Source: Azospirillum formosense (GTDB lineage: Bacteria > Pseudomonadota > Alphaproteobacteria > Azospirillales > Azospirillaceae). Taken from it: DNA of 64,000 nt. Location: positions 1,239,501 to 1,303,500 of the forward strand of contig NZ_CP159402.1 of NCBI RefSeq assembly GCF_040500525.1. Reading direction: 5' to 3'. The position numbers and the translations under genes are program-made. The notes under the pieces are model-generated. The model did no database searches. It worked only from the letters and a program-made list of their open reading frames with translations, and was not told the DNA's origin. Shown here piece after piece: positions 39,059-49,722 of this stretch (position 1 is the first letter of the stretch; each line of letters opens with the position of its first letter).

Positions 39059-39806
39059 GACCGCTCCCCATATAGGCTTCACGGACCTTCGGATGGCGCG
39101 ACACCTCGGCGTAGGGGCCTTCGGCCAGCACCTCGCCGCGGGCCAGGACGGTGATCCAGTCCGACAGGTTGGCGACGACGGACAGGTTGTGCTCCACCAT
39201 CAGGATCGTGCGGTTGGCCGAGACCCGCTTGATCAGCGCGGCGATGCGGTCGATGTCCTCGTGCCCCATGCCGGCCATCGGCTCGTCGAGCAGCAGCATC
39301 TCCGGTTCCAGGGCCAGCGTCGTGGCGATCTCCAGCGCGCGCTTGCGGCCGTAGGGAAGCTCCGCCGCCGGCAGATGGGCGTAGCCGGACAGCCCGACAT
39401 CCTCCAGCAGTTCCATCGCCCGCCCGTTCAGCCGGTCGAGCACCGATTCCGATGTCCAAAACTGGAAGGAATTGCCGAGCGGCCGCTGCAGGCCCACCCG
39501 CACATTCTCTAGAACCGACAGATGCGGGAACACCGCCGAGATCTGGAAGGAACGGATGATGCCCAGCCGCGCCACGTCCGCCGGCTTCACCGCGGTGATG
39601 TCGCGCCCGTTGAAGAGGATGGCGCCGTTGCTGGGCTGAAGGAACTTGGTGAGCAGATTGAAAACGGTTGTTTTTCCGGCCCCGTTGGGACCGATCAGCG
39701 CATGGATGGACCCCCGCCTTACCCGGAGACTGACGTCGCGGACGGCGACGAAGCCCCGGAATTCCTTGGTCAGTCCGCGCGTCTCCAGAATGACGTCACT
39801 TGCCAT
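39051..39806 (-). CDS. livG: Branched-chain amino acid-type ABC transporter ATPase LivG
   Basis: The 251-residue ATPase has Walker A GPNGAGKTT at 39-47, the LivG insertion with RSFQISAVFPHLSVLENVRV, the degenerate signature LPYGRKRALEIATTLA and Walker B MLLLDEP. It is the first gene of the operon livG-livF-binding protein-livH-livM-hydrolase. A GGGAGGAT ribosome site (complement of 39808-39814) directly precedes the ATG. Confidence 0.92.
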   Translation of the reverse strand: MASDVILETRGLTKEFRGFVAVRDVSLRVRRGSIHALIGPNGAGKTTVFNLLTKFLQPSNGAILFNGRDITAVKPADVARLGIIRSFQISAVFPHLSVLENVRVGLQRPLGNSFQFWTSESVLDRLNGRAMELLEDVGLSGYAHLPAAELPYGRKRALEIATTLALEPEMLLLDEPMAGMGHEDIDRIAALIKRVSANRTILMVEHNLSVVANLSDWITVLARGEVLAEGPYAEVSRHPKVREAYMGSGHA

Positions 39807-39899
39807 ATCCTCCCCATCCCCTGTTTTTCAGCAGCCTTCCGCGAGGCCGCCTGTTGTTTGGTTCAGGTTAGCAGCAATCTGTCACACGTACAGCTTACG

Positions 39900-40088
39900 G
39901 AAAGAACTTAATCCCGTCCATCCGGAAGCGGTCGAGGCGCGACAATGCGGTGCCGGACAGCGAGTCCGGCTGGGGAAACGGGTGTGTGGGAGGCCGGAAC
40001 GCGAGCATGAAAAAAGCGGCCGCGCAGGGCCGCACACCGACTCGCGGCACGCCTCCGAACCCGAGGCCGGAGGCGTGCCTTTCTCTTT
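39900..40088 (+). ncRNA. Possible structured RNA ending in an intrinsic terminator
   Basis: The 333-base gap between livG and the MarR gene contains no credible reading frame. It holds a series of plus-strand hairpins: 39952-39958 with 39964-39970 (7 bp), 40016-40021 with 40028-40033 (6 bp) and the terminator at 40046-40088. Both flanking genes are on the minus strand, so the terminator cannot serve them; it implies a plus-strand transcript starting in the gap. I could not find a good promoter, and the 5' end given is a guess. Confidence 0.4.
40046..40088 (+). terminator. Plus-strand intrinsic terminator in the livG-marR gap
   Basis: A perfect 12-bp stem (40046-40057 with 40068-40079) and a 10-base loop are followed by TTTCTCTTT. 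Confidence 0.85.
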
Positions 40089-40139
40089 CGACGCAGGAGC
40101 CGGAAACCGCGGTACCGATACGACTCAGGCGGTAGCGGA

Positions 40140-40613
40140 TCAGGCCGCCGAGGTCAGCGGAAAGCCGCTGTAGTCGAGCGACGCGGACCAGAAGCGCTCG
40201 AGCTTGCGCAGAGTCTCGTTCGCCTTGACCAGTTCCTCGTCGCTGAAGCCGGCCTTTTCCAGCGCCGTCAGGTGGCGCTCGAACATGCGGCTGATCTTCT
40301 CGCGCAGATCGAGACCCTTCTCCGACAGGCGGACGCGCACCGACCGGCGGTCGTGCGGCGAGCGCTCCTGCCCGAGATAGCCGTTCTCGACCATCTTCTT
40401 CACGTTGTAGGACACGTTGGAGCCGAGATAGTAGCCGCGCGCCGTCAGTTCGCCGACGGTCATCTCGTCTTCGCCGATGTTGTAGAGGATCAGGCTCTGG
40501 ACGTTGTTGATGTCCTGGATACCGAGCCGGTCAAGCTCGGTCTTCAGCACCTCGAGAAAGTGGCGGTGAAGCCGTTCGATCAAGAGGATGCTTTCATAAT
40601 AGGGTTTGCGCAC
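40140..40613 (-). CDS. MarR family transcriptional regulator
   Basis: The 157-residue winged-helix regulator has a recognition region TARGYYLGSNVSYNVKKMVE near 58-77 and the wing with SPHDRRSVRVRLSEKG near 84-99, the classical MarR DxRS motif. The strong sequence identity of the N-terminus (MRKPYYESILLIERLHRHFL) recalls a conserved alphaproteobacterial MarR group. MarR proteins repress in the absence of a small ligand. The target is unknown; it could control itself or the liv operon downstream on the same strand. Confidence 0.88.
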   Translation of the reverse strand: MRKPYYESILLIERLHRHFLEVLKTELDRLGIQDINNVQSLILYNIGEDEMTVGELTARGYYLGSNVSYNVKKMVENGYLGQERSPHDRRSVRVRLSEKGLDLREKISRMFERHLTALEKAGFSDEELVKANETLRKLERFWSASLDYSGFPLTSAA

Positions 40614-41022
40614 CGCGGTCTCCTTTGGCTCGTACCGGACATGGGCCGACCTGTGGCCTTTCCGGGGTCCTTAAGGGGAGATTAACCGATCATTGTCCGG
40701 CAATCACCTCAATAATGCCCCAAAAGCACAGCCCGGGTTGTAGAACAGCCTGGCCCTGCGGAATACCCCCGTCCTGCCGTGCCAAGCCCCGTCGCGTGCC
40801 GGAAGGTGCCCGGAATCCGGGCGTCCCGGCGGCATTCCCGCCCGGCGAACCGGGCGGCAAGCCGACCCGTCCCACCCGACCCCCGACAGCAACCGTCAGG
40901 CAACAACAACGGTCAGGTTTGAGACAAGTCCCGCAAGGATTTCCCCGATACTAACGCAGAAACGCGCGGAATGTGCCCGTATCCGTGCACGTTCAGAGTG
41001 CAATAAAGGGGGGCGGACCTCT
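40614..41022. other. Non-coding gap upstream of the MarR gene
   Basis: These 409 bases must hold the MarR gene promoter and the 3' end of the acyl-CoA hydrolase transcript. Small GC hairpins are present, for example GCCCGG-CGAA-CCGGGC near 40840-40856. I see no gene and no convincing operator. Confidence 0.4.
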
Positions 41023-42084
41023 TCATTCGGTAAAGCGCAAATCCCCGCCGACGGGTTCGGCGAAGTAACCGGCCACCTCTTCAGCCGTCACGTCGGTCAG
41101 AGAGGCCGGCGACCAGCGCGGATTCCGGTCCTTGTCGACCAGAGCCGCGCGGATGCCCTCGTAGAAGTCATGGCGGGCGAGGAAGGCGAGGCTGAGGCGA
41201 AGCTCCTGGACCATGCAGCCGTCGAAGTCCAGCTTGGCGCCGCGGCGCAGCGCCTCCAGCGTCACCGTCAGGCTGGTCGGCGACACCCGCTTCAGCGTGG
41301 CGAGCTGGCCGGCGGCCCACTCCGTGCCTTCGGCCTCCAGGGCGGCGACGATGGCCTCCACCGCGTTGTGGGCATAGCAGCGGTCGATGGCCGCGCGGTG
41401 GGCGGCGACCGGGGGTTCGCCGGCGTCCCCGCGATGGTGCGCGACCGCCTCGTCGGCCGGCACGCCATCGGCCAGCTCGGCGATCAGGGACTCCAGCCTG
41501 GCGCTGGGAACGAAGGCGTCGGCGGCGCCGACCTCGATCATGTCCGCCGCCTTAAGACGGTCTCCGGTCAGGCCCAGCCAGATGCCGACCTGTCCGGGCA
41601 GGCGCGGCAGGAAATAGGTGCCGCCGACGTCCGGATAGAGGCCGATCCCCGTCTCCGGCATGGCGAACATCGTCCGCTCCGTCACGATTCGGTGCGAGCC
41701 GTGCACCGACAGGCCGACACCGCCGCCCATGCTGATGCCGTCGATCAGCGCGACATAAGGCTTCGGGCAGGTGTGGATCAGACGGTTGAGGACGTACTCC
41801 TCGCTGAAGAAGGCGCGGATGGACGCGCCGTCGTCCTGCCCCGCCTTGGCGGCCTTGCCCGTCTCGTACAGGTTCACCACGTCGCCGCCGGCGCAGAAGG
41901 CCTTCTCCCCCGCGCCCTGCACGACGATGGCCTTGACCTCCGGGTCGGCGATCCAGGCGCGCAGCTGCGGATCGAATTGGCGGATCATGCCCAGCGTCAG
42001 GGCGTTCAGCGCTTTCGGGCGGTTCAGCGTCACCAGCCCGATGGCGCCGCGGCGTTCGAACAGGATCTCGGCGGGTTCGCTCAT
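41023..42084 (-). CDS. Enoyl-CoA hydratase/isomerase family, 3-hydroxyisobutyryl-CoA hydrolase-like
   Basis: The 353-residue protein is of the HIBCH-type subgroup of the crotonase fold, longer than simple hydratases (about 260). It has the oxyanion-hole segments KAFCAGGDVVNLYE near 60-73 and DGISMGGGVGLSVHGSHRI near 110-128, then PETGIGLYPDVGGTYFLPRL with the catalytic Glu and Asp. It hydrolyses 3-hydroxyisobutyryl-CoA in valine breakdown. No other valine genes are adjacent. ATG 42084 is used; ATG 42102 is an alternative. Confidence 0.85.
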   Translation of the reverse strand: MSEPAEILFERRGAIGLVTLNRPKALNALTLGMIRQFDPQLRAWIADPEVKAIVVQGAGEKAFCAGGDVVNLYETGKAAKAGQDDGASIRAFFSEEYVLNRLIHTCPKPYVALIDGISMGGGVGLSVHGSHRIVTERTMFAMPETGIGLYPDVGGTYFLPRLPGQVGIWLGLTGDRLKAADMIEVGAADAFVPSARLESLIAELADGVPADEAVAHHRGDAGEPPVAAHRAAIDRCYAHNAVEAIVAALEAEGTEWAAGQLATLKRVSPTSLTVTLEALRRGAKLDFDGCMVQELRLSLAFLARHDFYEGIRAALVDKDRNPRWSPASLTDVTAEEVAGYFAEPVGGDLRFTE

Positions 42085-42251
42085 GGTTCCGGTCGTTTCC
42101 ATTTGTTCGTTTGTGGGGCGAATTTGTTGGTTTCGGGCGATGATACGGGCGGCGGGCGGCGTGTCAAACCGCCGTTTCGCAGCGCAGCGTCGCGGAACAC
42201 CGCCCCGGCCTCAGCCGTTGCCGCACCCACAGTCATGAGCGGGACAGTTCC

Positions 42252-43232
42252 ATGATGGCAGCTTCAGCAGCGCAAGCGTCACGTCAGGAGGGAGCGGGCC
42301 GCAAGACGGCCATCGTCCTCAACCGGTCCGCGGGAACGCTGGCCGGACAGCCGATCGACGACACGGTGGCGGCGATCCGCAGCGCCTTCGAGCGGCACGG
42401 GGCGGAGGTGTCGCTGACCGCGGTGGAGCCGTCCGATTGCGAATCGGAAATCCGCAAGGCCATCGACTCCGACGCGGAGCTGGTCATCGTCGGCGGCGGC
42501 GACGGGACCATCCACACCGCGGTCAACATGATCCTGCCCACCGGCAAGATCCTGGGCATCCTGCCGCTCGGCACCATGAACCTGCTGGCGCGCGACCTGA
42601 AGACCCCGCTCGACCTCGACGAAGCCTACGAGGCCCTGGCCGCCGGCGAGGTGAGCAGCATCGACGTGGCGGAGGTGAACGGCGAGGTCTACCTGAACAG
42701 CTCCGTCCTCGGCTTCTACCCCCAAGTGGTCCAGGAGCGCGAGGAGAAGCGCAAGCGGCACCGCCTGCTGAAATGGCCGGCGATGGCGCTGGCCATGGTC
42801 CGTACCTTCCGTCGCCTGCCCCTGCTGGACGTGCGGATCGACTGGGGCGACGGCCCGCGCCGCGTGCGCACGCCGATCCTCGTGGTGTCCAACAACCCCT
42901 TCGACGGCGAGGCGGGCAGCATGCTCCTGCGCCGCAACACGCTGGCGTCCGGCAAGCTCGGCGTCTACGTGGCGCGGCAGCGCGACCCCTGGGGGCTGCT
43001 GCGGCTGATGGGGCGCACCGTGCTCGGAACCTGGCAGCATGATGAGGAGTTGGAAACGCTGACGGCCACGCAACTGACGGTGCACAGCCGGCGGAGGCGG
43101 CTGAAGATGGTTAACGACGGCGAAATCCTGCAGATGGAGCCGCCGCTGAACTACCGCATCCGTCACAAGGCTCTGAAGATCCTTCTGCCCAAGGCGCCGG
43201 CCGAGGGGGATGGACCGGCGGACGGCGCGTGA
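42252..43232 (+). CDS. Diacylglycerol kinase family lipid kinase
   Basis: The 326-residue protein of the DAGK/sphingosine kinase catalytic family (YegS/DgkB-like) has the nucleotide-binding GGGDGTIHTAVN near 80-91 and LGILPLGTMNLLARDL near 101-116 with the conserved G-T-x-N. It phosphorylates lipids at the inner membrane surface. ATG at 42252 or 42255 is equally possible. It is followed closely by the phosphoesterase gene. Confidence 0.87.
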   Translation: MMAASAAQASRQEGAGRKTAIVLNRSAGTLAGQPIDDTVAAIRSAFERHGAEVSLTAVEPSDCESEIRKAIDSDAELVIVGGGDGTIHTAVNMILPTGKILGILPLGTMNLLARDLKTPLDLDEAYEALAAGEVSSIDVAEVNGEVYLNSSVLGFYPQVVQEREEKRKRHRLLKWPAMALAMVRTFRRLPLLDVRIDWGDGPRRVRTPILVVSNNPFDGEAGSMLLRRNTLASGKLGVYVARQRDPWGLLRLMGRTVLGTWQHDEELETLTATQLTVHSRRRRLKMVNDGEILQMEPPLNYRIRHKALKILLPKAPAEGDGPADGA

Positions 43233-43257
43233 GCAGAGAATTCGTCAGGGAGGTGTC

Positions 43258-44106
43258 GTGAAGAAGCTCGCCCACATCTCGGACCTGCATTTCGGGCGGA
43301 TCGACCCGCTGGTGGTCGACGGCCTGCTGGCCGACCTGACGGCGGCGCGGCCCGACCTGATCGTCATCTCCGGCGACCTGGTCCAGCGCGCCAAGGCCCG
43401 CCATTTCCTGGAGGCACGGGCCTTCCTGGAGAAGCTGCCCTTCCCCTATCTGGTCGTCCCGGGAAACCACGACATCCCGGTCTACAATGTGGTCCGCCGC
43501 TTCCTCGACCCGTTCGGCAACTACAAGCGCTACATCACCAAAGACCTCAGCCCCTTCCACATCGATTCGGAAATCGCCGTGCTGGGGATCAACACGGCGC
43601 GCTCGGTCATCGCGGACTTCTCCGAGGGGCGCATGAACAAGGCCCAGATCAAGCGCGTCCGCGAGGTGTTCTGCGAGGTGCCGGACACCGTCTTCAAGGT
43701 GCTGTTCACCCACCACCCCTTCCTGCCGCCGCCCGACGCGCCGAAGACGAAGCTGGTCGGGCGGCACAAGCTGGCCCTGCCGGCGCTGGAAAGCTGCGGG
43801 GTGGACCTGCTGCTGGCCGGGCATCTGCACCGCGCCTATTCCGGCGACATCATGACCCACCACACCCAGGTGGCCCGCTCCATCCTGGTCGCCCAGGCCT
43901 CCACGGCGACCTCCACCCGGCTGCGCAACGAGGCCAACGCCTACAACCTGATCACCATCGAACAGCCTCGCGTCACCTTCGAGGTGCGGTCGTGGGAGGG
44001 GGCGGCCTTCACCGGCGGCCTCGTCTCGCAATGGCGCAAGGACGGGCACCGCTGGGTCATGGAAATGCAGGACTCGGGATTCAGACCTGTGAGCGGTGCG
44101 GCTTGA
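43258..44106 (+). CDS. Metallophosphoesterase (calcineurin-like, CpdA class)
   Basis: The 282-residue dimetal phosphoesterase has AHISDLHFGR near the N-terminus, VISGDLVQRA, VVPGNHDIP (near 70), the conserved HHPF, and LLAGHLHRAY. The family includes cAMP phosphodiesterases. GTG at 43258 is chosen because GGGAGG lies 4 bases before it and the homologous N-terminus starts there. An upstream in-frame ATG at 43210 would overlap the kinase gene. Its ribosome site CAGGGAGG (43246-43253) is an 8-base complement of the sRNA motif. Confidence 0.85.
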   Translation: MKKLAHISDLHFGRIDPLVVDGLLADLTAARPDLIVISGDLVQRAKARHFLEARAFLEKLPFPYLVVPGNHDIPVYNVVRRFLDPFGNYKRYITKDLSPFHIDSEIAVLGINTARSVIADFSEGRMNKAQIKRVREVFCEVPDTVFKVLFTHHPFLPPPDAPKTKLVGRHKLALPALESCGVDLLLAGHLHRAYSGDIMTHHTQVARSILVAQASTATSTRLRNEANAYNLITIEQPRVTFEVRSWEGAAFTGGLVSQWRKDGHRWVMEMQDSGFRPVSGAA

Positions 44107-45183
<1,077 letters not shown>

Positions 45184-45243
45184 TCCGCCCGCGCGGGGCC
45201 GCGCTGCGGCACGGCCCCCTCGCCGTCCATCAAGTTCGGCCGG

Positions 45244-46272
45244 TTACTTCGGCGTGCCCTTCCACACCTGGAACTGCGGCGTTTCCAGCAGCAGGTCGGC
45301 GTGGCCGAAGGCCGTCTTGAACAGCTTGCCGACCCCCGCCGTCCGCTGCGTCACCGCGACCAGAGAGCCGCGCAGCTTCAGATACTGCTTGGTGCCGGCG
45401 ACCAGGGCTTCCAGCATCCCGAAATCCTCGTCCTTGCCGCGGTGGAGCGGCGGGTTCGAGACGATCAGCCCGAAGCGCTCCCGCGCGCCGAGCCCGGCCA
45501 GCCCGTCGCTCAGCACGCATTCGGCGTCCGGCACGTTCTGGCGGGCGGCGTGCAGCGCCACCGCGTCGATGTCCAGCAGGGTCAGCCGGGCGTCCGGCGT
45601 GCGCTCCCGCACCGCCCGGGCGATCACGCCGGCGCCGCAGCCGAAGTCCAGGACGGCGGTGCCCGCCGCGATCTCCGGCAGGACCTGGAGCAGGCATTCC
45701 GTGCCGGTGTCGAGACGGCCATGGGCGAACAGGCCGGGATAGGACACCAGATCGAGCGCGCCGTCACGCCCCGGCAGCGGCAGGGCGACGGTTTCCCGCC
45801 AATCCTCCAGATTGCCCTTGGCCGAATCGCTGGTCCTGCGGGTTTCCAGCAGGCGGGCGCGTCGCTTGATGGTCAGAGTCTCGACGCCCTCCGCCAGACC
45901 GTCGAAGCGCTTCGGCGCGGAGGTGATGCCCTCGTCGTTGCTGCCGGCGATCCACAGCGGCGCCCCCAAGGGCAGGCGGGCGGCCAGGGCGTGCAGGGCC
46001 ATCTCGAAGGCGGCCCAGCCGCGCGGAAGGCGCAGCACGGCACCGTCGAAGGCGCCGTCGGCGGGCCAGGGCGTGGCCGGCTTGCCGTCCAGCCCCAGGC
46101 GGTGCCAGGAGACGACCTCCGCCCCGCCGTCGGCCAGGGCCTCCTCCATGGCGCCGTCGGTGTCGCCGGCCACCAGGATGCGGCCCTGCGGGCGGCGCTC
46201 GGCCAGGGCCTCCGCGGCGACGCCGGCCACGGTGGAATCGCGGTCGGTCGCGCGGTTGGACAGTCGGCTCAC
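45244..46272 (-). CDS. Class I SAM-dependent methyltransferase, RsmC-like
   Basis: The 342-residue protein has the duplicated layout of RsmC/RlmG enzymes: a degenerate N-terminal domain, then a C-terminal catalytic domain with SAM motif AVLDFGCGAGVIARAV near 196-211 and the active-site NPPLHRGKD near 278-286. RsmC methylates guanine of 16S rRNA. It is the last gene of a dapA-smpB-methyltransferase set on the minus strand and starts 13 bases past smpB, consistent with a role in translation. Confidence 0.83.
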   Translation of the reverse strand: MSRLSNRATDRDSTVAGVAAEALAERRPQGRILVAGDTDGAMEEALADGGAEVVSWHRLGLDGKPATPWPADGAFDGAVLRLPRGWAAFEMALHALAARLPLGAPLWIAGSNDEGITSAPKRFDGLAEGVETLTIKRRARLLETRRTSDSAKGNLEDWRETVALPLPGRDGALDLVSYPGLFAHGRLDTGTECLLQVLPEIAAGTAVLDFGCGAGVIARAVRERTPDARLTLLDIDAVALHAARQNVPDAECVLSDGLAGLGARERFGLIVSNPPLHRGKDEDFGMLEALVAGTKQYLKLRGSLVAVTQRTAGVGKLFKTAFGHADLLLETPQFQVWKGTPK

Positions 46273-46285
46273 AGGCTTCTTCCTC

Positions 46286-46762
46286 TTATCCCCGGTCGCG
46301 CATCAGGCGCGCCTTGTCGCGCTGCCACGTCCGTTCCTTCTCGGACTCTCGCTTGTCGTGCTTCTTCTTGCCGGCGGCCAGACCCACCTCGACCTTGGCG
46401 ATGCCGCGGTCGTTGAAATAGACGGACATGGGGATCAGCGTGATCCCCTTCTGCTTGATGGCCCCCATGAGCTTGCTCAGCTCGCGGCGGTGCACCAGCA
46501 GCTTGCGCGGCCGCTTGGTCTCGTGCTGAAGCCAGCGGCCCGCCTGCCCGTATTCCGGGATGTAGGCGTTGAACAGGTACAGTTCCCCGTTCTTGAGGCC
46601 GGCGTACGCCTCGTTGATGCTGGCACGGCCGCCGCGCAACGACTTCACCTCGGTGCCGGTCAGGATCAGACCGGCCTCCATGGTGTCTTCGATGAAATAG
46701 TCGAAGCGTGCGCGGCGGTTCTGTGCCGCGATGCGCCTTGGTTCGGGCTCGCGGGCGGCCAC
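46286..46762 (-). CDS. smpB: SsrA-binding protein SmpB
   Basis: The 158-residue protein binds tmRNA and brings it to stalled ribosomes. Conserved features: [54 protein letters not shown] and a basic C-terminal tail ([20 protein letters not shown]) that enters the decoding channel. It follows dapA after 36 bases. Confidence 0.97.
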   Translation of the reverse strand: MAAREPEPRRIAAQNRRARFDYFIEDTMEAGLILTGTEVKSLRGGRASINEAYAGLKNGELYLFNAYIPEYGQAGRWLQHETKRPRKLLVHRRELSKLMGAIKQKGITLIPMSVYFNDRGIAKVEVGLAAGKKKHDKRESEKERTWQRDKARLMRDRG

Positions 46763-46798
46763 GTATCCTCCTTCCCTGGGGCGGGGTGCTGCCGTCCC

Positions 46799-47683
46799 TT
46801 AGGACAGCAGCCCGGCCTTCGTCATCGCGTCGCGGACGGTGGTCCGCGTGCTCTCCGACGCGGCGACCAGCGGCAGGCGAACCTCGTCCGAGGACTTGCC
46901 GAGCAGGCTCGCGGCGTATTTCACCGGGGCCGGGCTCGTCTCCACGAACATGGAATCGTGCAGCGGGGTCAGCAGGTCGCGGTACTTGTAGGCGGTGGCG
47001 AGATCGCCCTTCCGCCAGGCGTCCTGCATCGCGGCGCACTGGGCCGGCGCGATGTTCGCCGTCACCGAGATGCAGCCGACGCCGCCCTGCGCGTTGAAGG
47101 CCAGCGCCGTCGCGTCCTCGCCCGACAGCTGGATGAAGTCGGGACCGACCTCCTGCAGCAGGCGGACCGGGCGGGCCAGATCGGCCGTGGCGTCCTTCAC
47201 GCCGATGATGTTCGGCAGCTTGGCGAGGCGGGCCATCGTTGCCACCGACATATCCACGACACTGCGGCCGGGAATGTTGTAGATAACGATCGGCAAATCC
47301 GCCGCGTCATGGATCGCTTTGAAATGCTGGTACAGACCTTCTTGCGTCGGCTTGTTGTAATAGGGCGTGACGACCAGCGCCGCGGTGGCGCCCGCCTTCT
47401 TGGCGTGCTGGGTCAGCGAGATCGCCTCCTCGGTGGAGTTCGACCCGGTGCCGGCGACGACCGGAACCTTCCCGCCCGCGGCCTCGATGCACAGCTCGAC
47501 GACCCGGTTGTGCTCCTCGTGGGAGAGGGTGGGCGACTCGCCCGTGGTGCCGCACGGCACGAGACCGTGGGTGCCCTGCGCAACCTGCCACTCGACGAAG
47601 GACTGGAAGGCGGCCTCGTCCACTTTCCCGTTTTTAAACGGGGTCAAAAGAGCGACGATGGAACCGTACAACATGCCTGCCAC
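46799..47683 (-). CDS. dapA: 4-hydroxy-tetrahydrodipicolinate synthase
   Basis: The 294-residue class I aldolase condenses pyruvate with aspartate semialdehyde at the entry to lysine and meso-diaminopimelate synthesis. Conserved residues: Thr46-Thr47 in GTTGE, Tyr109 in TPYYNKP, Tyr135, Arg140 and the Schiff-base Lys163 in IGVKDAT. It is divergent from the lytic transglycosylase gene with 69 bases between them, a link of peptidoglycan precursor and turnover genes. Confidence 0.96.
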   Translation of the reverse strand: MAGMLYGSIVALLTPFKNGKVDEAAFQSFVEWQVAQGTHGLVPCGTTGESPTLSHEEHNRVVELCIEAAGGKVPVVAGTGSNSTEEAISLTQHAKKAGATAALVVTPYYNKPTQEGLYQHFKAIHDAADLPIVIYNIPGRSVVDMSVATMARLAKLPNIIGVKDATADLARPVRLLQEVGPDFIQLSGEDATALAFNAQGGVGCISVTANIAPAQCAAMQDAWRKGDLATAYKYRDLLTPLHDSMFVETSPAPVKYAASLLGKSSDEVRLPLVAASESTRTTVRDAMTKAGLLS

Positions 47684-47752
47684 CTCCGACGGACTACAAG
47701 AAAAGTGTCGCGCACCTTAGCCGCACCCGTTCCCCCGAGCAAGAGCGCCCGG

Positions 47753-49717
47753 ATGATCATCCGACATGCCACCCGTTCCGCCATTGCCGCCACCCTGCTG
47801 GGGCTGATCGCGCTGTCCCAGCCCGCCGGGGCGGCCAGCCTGACGGCGCAGGACCTCGCCGTCTACCGGCAGGCCTTCAAGGCCGCCGACAACGACCGCC
47901 ACGACGAGGCGCTGCGCATCGCCGCCCAGGCCTCCAACAAGCTGCCGGCCAAGGTGATCCGCTGGATGGCCCTGGCGACTCCCGGCGGTGGCAGCTTCGA
48001 CGAGATCGCCGCCTTCATCCGCGAGAACGGCGACTGGCCCAACCAGGCGCAGCTCCGCCGCCAGGCGGAAAAGGCGATGCCCATCGACCTCGACGAGGAC
48101 CGGGTGCTCGCCTGGTTCAAGCAGTACCCGCCGCTGTCCAACGAAGGCTTCATGCGGCACGCCGACACGCTGCTGGCGACCGGCAACGCGGAGCGGGCGG
48201 TGCGCATGGTGCGCGACCGCTGGGTGGAGGCGAACTTCACCTCCGCGGACGAGGAGCAGTTCCTGGCCCGCTACCGCTCGCATCTGCGGCCGCAGGAGCA
48301 CAAGGCGCGCATCGACCGGCTCCTGTGGGAGCGCCAGGAAGCGGCGGTGCGCCGCATGCTGCCCTTCTTCGACGAGGCCTATGACTTGCTGATCGAGGCG
48401 CGGATCGCCCTGGACAGCGACGCCAAGAACGCCGACGCGGCCCTCGCCCGCGTCCCCGCCTCCCTGCGCAACGACCCCGGCCTGCTGTTCGACCGCGCCC
48501 GCTATCGCCGCCGCAAGGGCGACGACGCGGGGGCGCTGGAGATCATCGCCCAGGCGCCCAAGGACATGGGCCGCCCGCAGGCCTGGTGGACGGAGCGCCA
48601 CATCCTGGCCCGCCGCGCCATGGTGAACGGCGACCACAACCTCGCCTACCGTCTGGTGACGGCGCACGGACAGACCGAGGGAAGCGGCGCGGCGGAGGCG
48701 GAGTTCCTCGCCGGCTTCCTGGCGCTGCGCTTCCTCGACGACCCGTCGAGCGCCTTCAACCATTTCCACAAGCTCTACCGCTCCGTCGGCGCGCCGATCA
48801 GCAAGGCGCGCGGCGCCTACTGGTGCGGACGCGCGGCGGAGGCGCTGGGCCAGACGGCGCAGGCCAAGGACTGGTACGCCAAGGCCGCCCAGTACGGGAC
48901 GACCTTCTACGGCCAGCTCGCCGCCCGCCACACCGGGACCGGGCGCATCGCCCTGCCCGCCGAGCCGCGCGTGTCGAACGCCGACGCCACCGCCTTCGAG
49001 CGTCGGGAGGTGGTCCGCGTGACCAAGCTGCTGGCGGAGATCGAGGGCAACACCGACGAGCGGGTGACCGCCTTCGTGCGCCGCATCAGCCTCGACGCCA
49101 AGGAGCCGGCGGATTACGTGCTGGCGGCCAAGCTGGCCCGCGAGGTCGGGCGCCGCGACCTCGCCGTCGCCGCCGCCAAGGACGCCGCGCAAAACGACGT
49201 GTTCCTGGTCGAAGCCGGCTACCCGATGATCGAAAGCCGCCCGTCCGCTCCGGAAATCGCCCTGGTGCACGCCATCATCCGCCAGGAGAGCACCTTCAAC
49301 ACCCGCGTGGTGTCGTCCGCCGGGGCGCGCGGCCTGATGCAGCTCATGCCCGGGACGGCGCAGTTGGTCGCCAGCAAGCTGGGCGTCAAGCACGACAACG
49401 CCAAGCTGATCAGCGACCCGGACTACAACGTGCGGCTCGGCTCGACCTATCTGGCCGACATGATCGACCGCTTCAACGGCTCCTACATCATGGCCATCGC
49501 CGCCTACAACGCCGGCCCGACCCGTGTCCGCCAGTGGATCGAGACCTACGGCGACCCGCGCGGCGAGGCCATCGACGCGGTGGACTGGCTGGAGCTGATC
49601 CCGATCTACGAGACCCGCAACTACGTGCAGCGGGTGATGGAGGCCATGCTGGTCTACCGGGCGCGCATCCAGGGCGCCAAGGCGGAGCTGAACCTGGACA
49701 AGGAAATCCGTCGCTGA
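47753..49717 (+). CDS. slt: Soluble lytic murein transglycosylase (Slt70-like)
   Basis: The 654-residue periplasmic enzyme has a signal peptide (about 1-27, PAGAAS), a long alpha-helical superhelical domain (about 30-480) and a C-terminal SLT domain. The catalytic Glu is in IIRQESTFN near 516, followed by SSAGARGLMQLMPGTA and AAYNAGPTRVRQW. It cleaves the glycan strands of peptidoglycan with formation of anhydromuramic ends. The frame is open far upstream, but ATG 47753 begins the signal sequence. Confidence 0.92.
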   Translation: MIIRHATRSAIAATLLGLIALSQPAGAASLTAQDLAVYRQAFKAADNDRHDEALRIAAQASNKLPAKVIRWMALATPGGGSFDEIAAFIRENGDWPNQAQLRRQAEKAMPIDLDEDRVLAWFKQYPPLSNEGFMRHADTLLATGNAERAVRMVRDRWVEANFTSADEEQFLARYRSHLRPQEHKARIDRLLWERQEAAVRRMLPFFDEAYDLLIEARIALDSDAKNADAALARVPASLRNDPGLLFDRARYRRRKGDDAGALEIIAQAPKDMGRPQAWWTERHILARRAMVNGDHNLAYRLVTAHGQTEGSGAAEAEFLAGFLALRFLDDPSSAFNHFHKLYRSVGAPISKARGAYWCGRAAEALGQTAQAKDWYAKAAQYGTTFYGQLAARHTGTGRIALPAEPRVSNADATAFERREVVRVTKLLAEIEGNTDERVTAFVRRISLDAKEPADYVLAAKLAREVGRRDLAVAAAKDAAQNDVFLVEAGYPMIESRPSAPEIALVHAIIRQESTFNTRVVSSAGARGLMQLMPGTAQLVASKLGVKHDNAKLISDPDYNVRLGSTYLADMIDRFNGSYIMAIAAYNAGPTRVRQWIETYGDPRGEAIDAVDWLELIPIYETRNYVQRVMEAMLVYRARIQGAKAELNLDKEIRR

Positions 49718-49722
49718 TCCCC

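Noticed and set aside
45812..47752. A very long open frame running into the slt gene from far upstream on the plus strand
   Set aside because: It is antisense to the methyltransferase, smpB and dapA, all clearly conserved. The real slt start is the signal peptide ATG at 47753.
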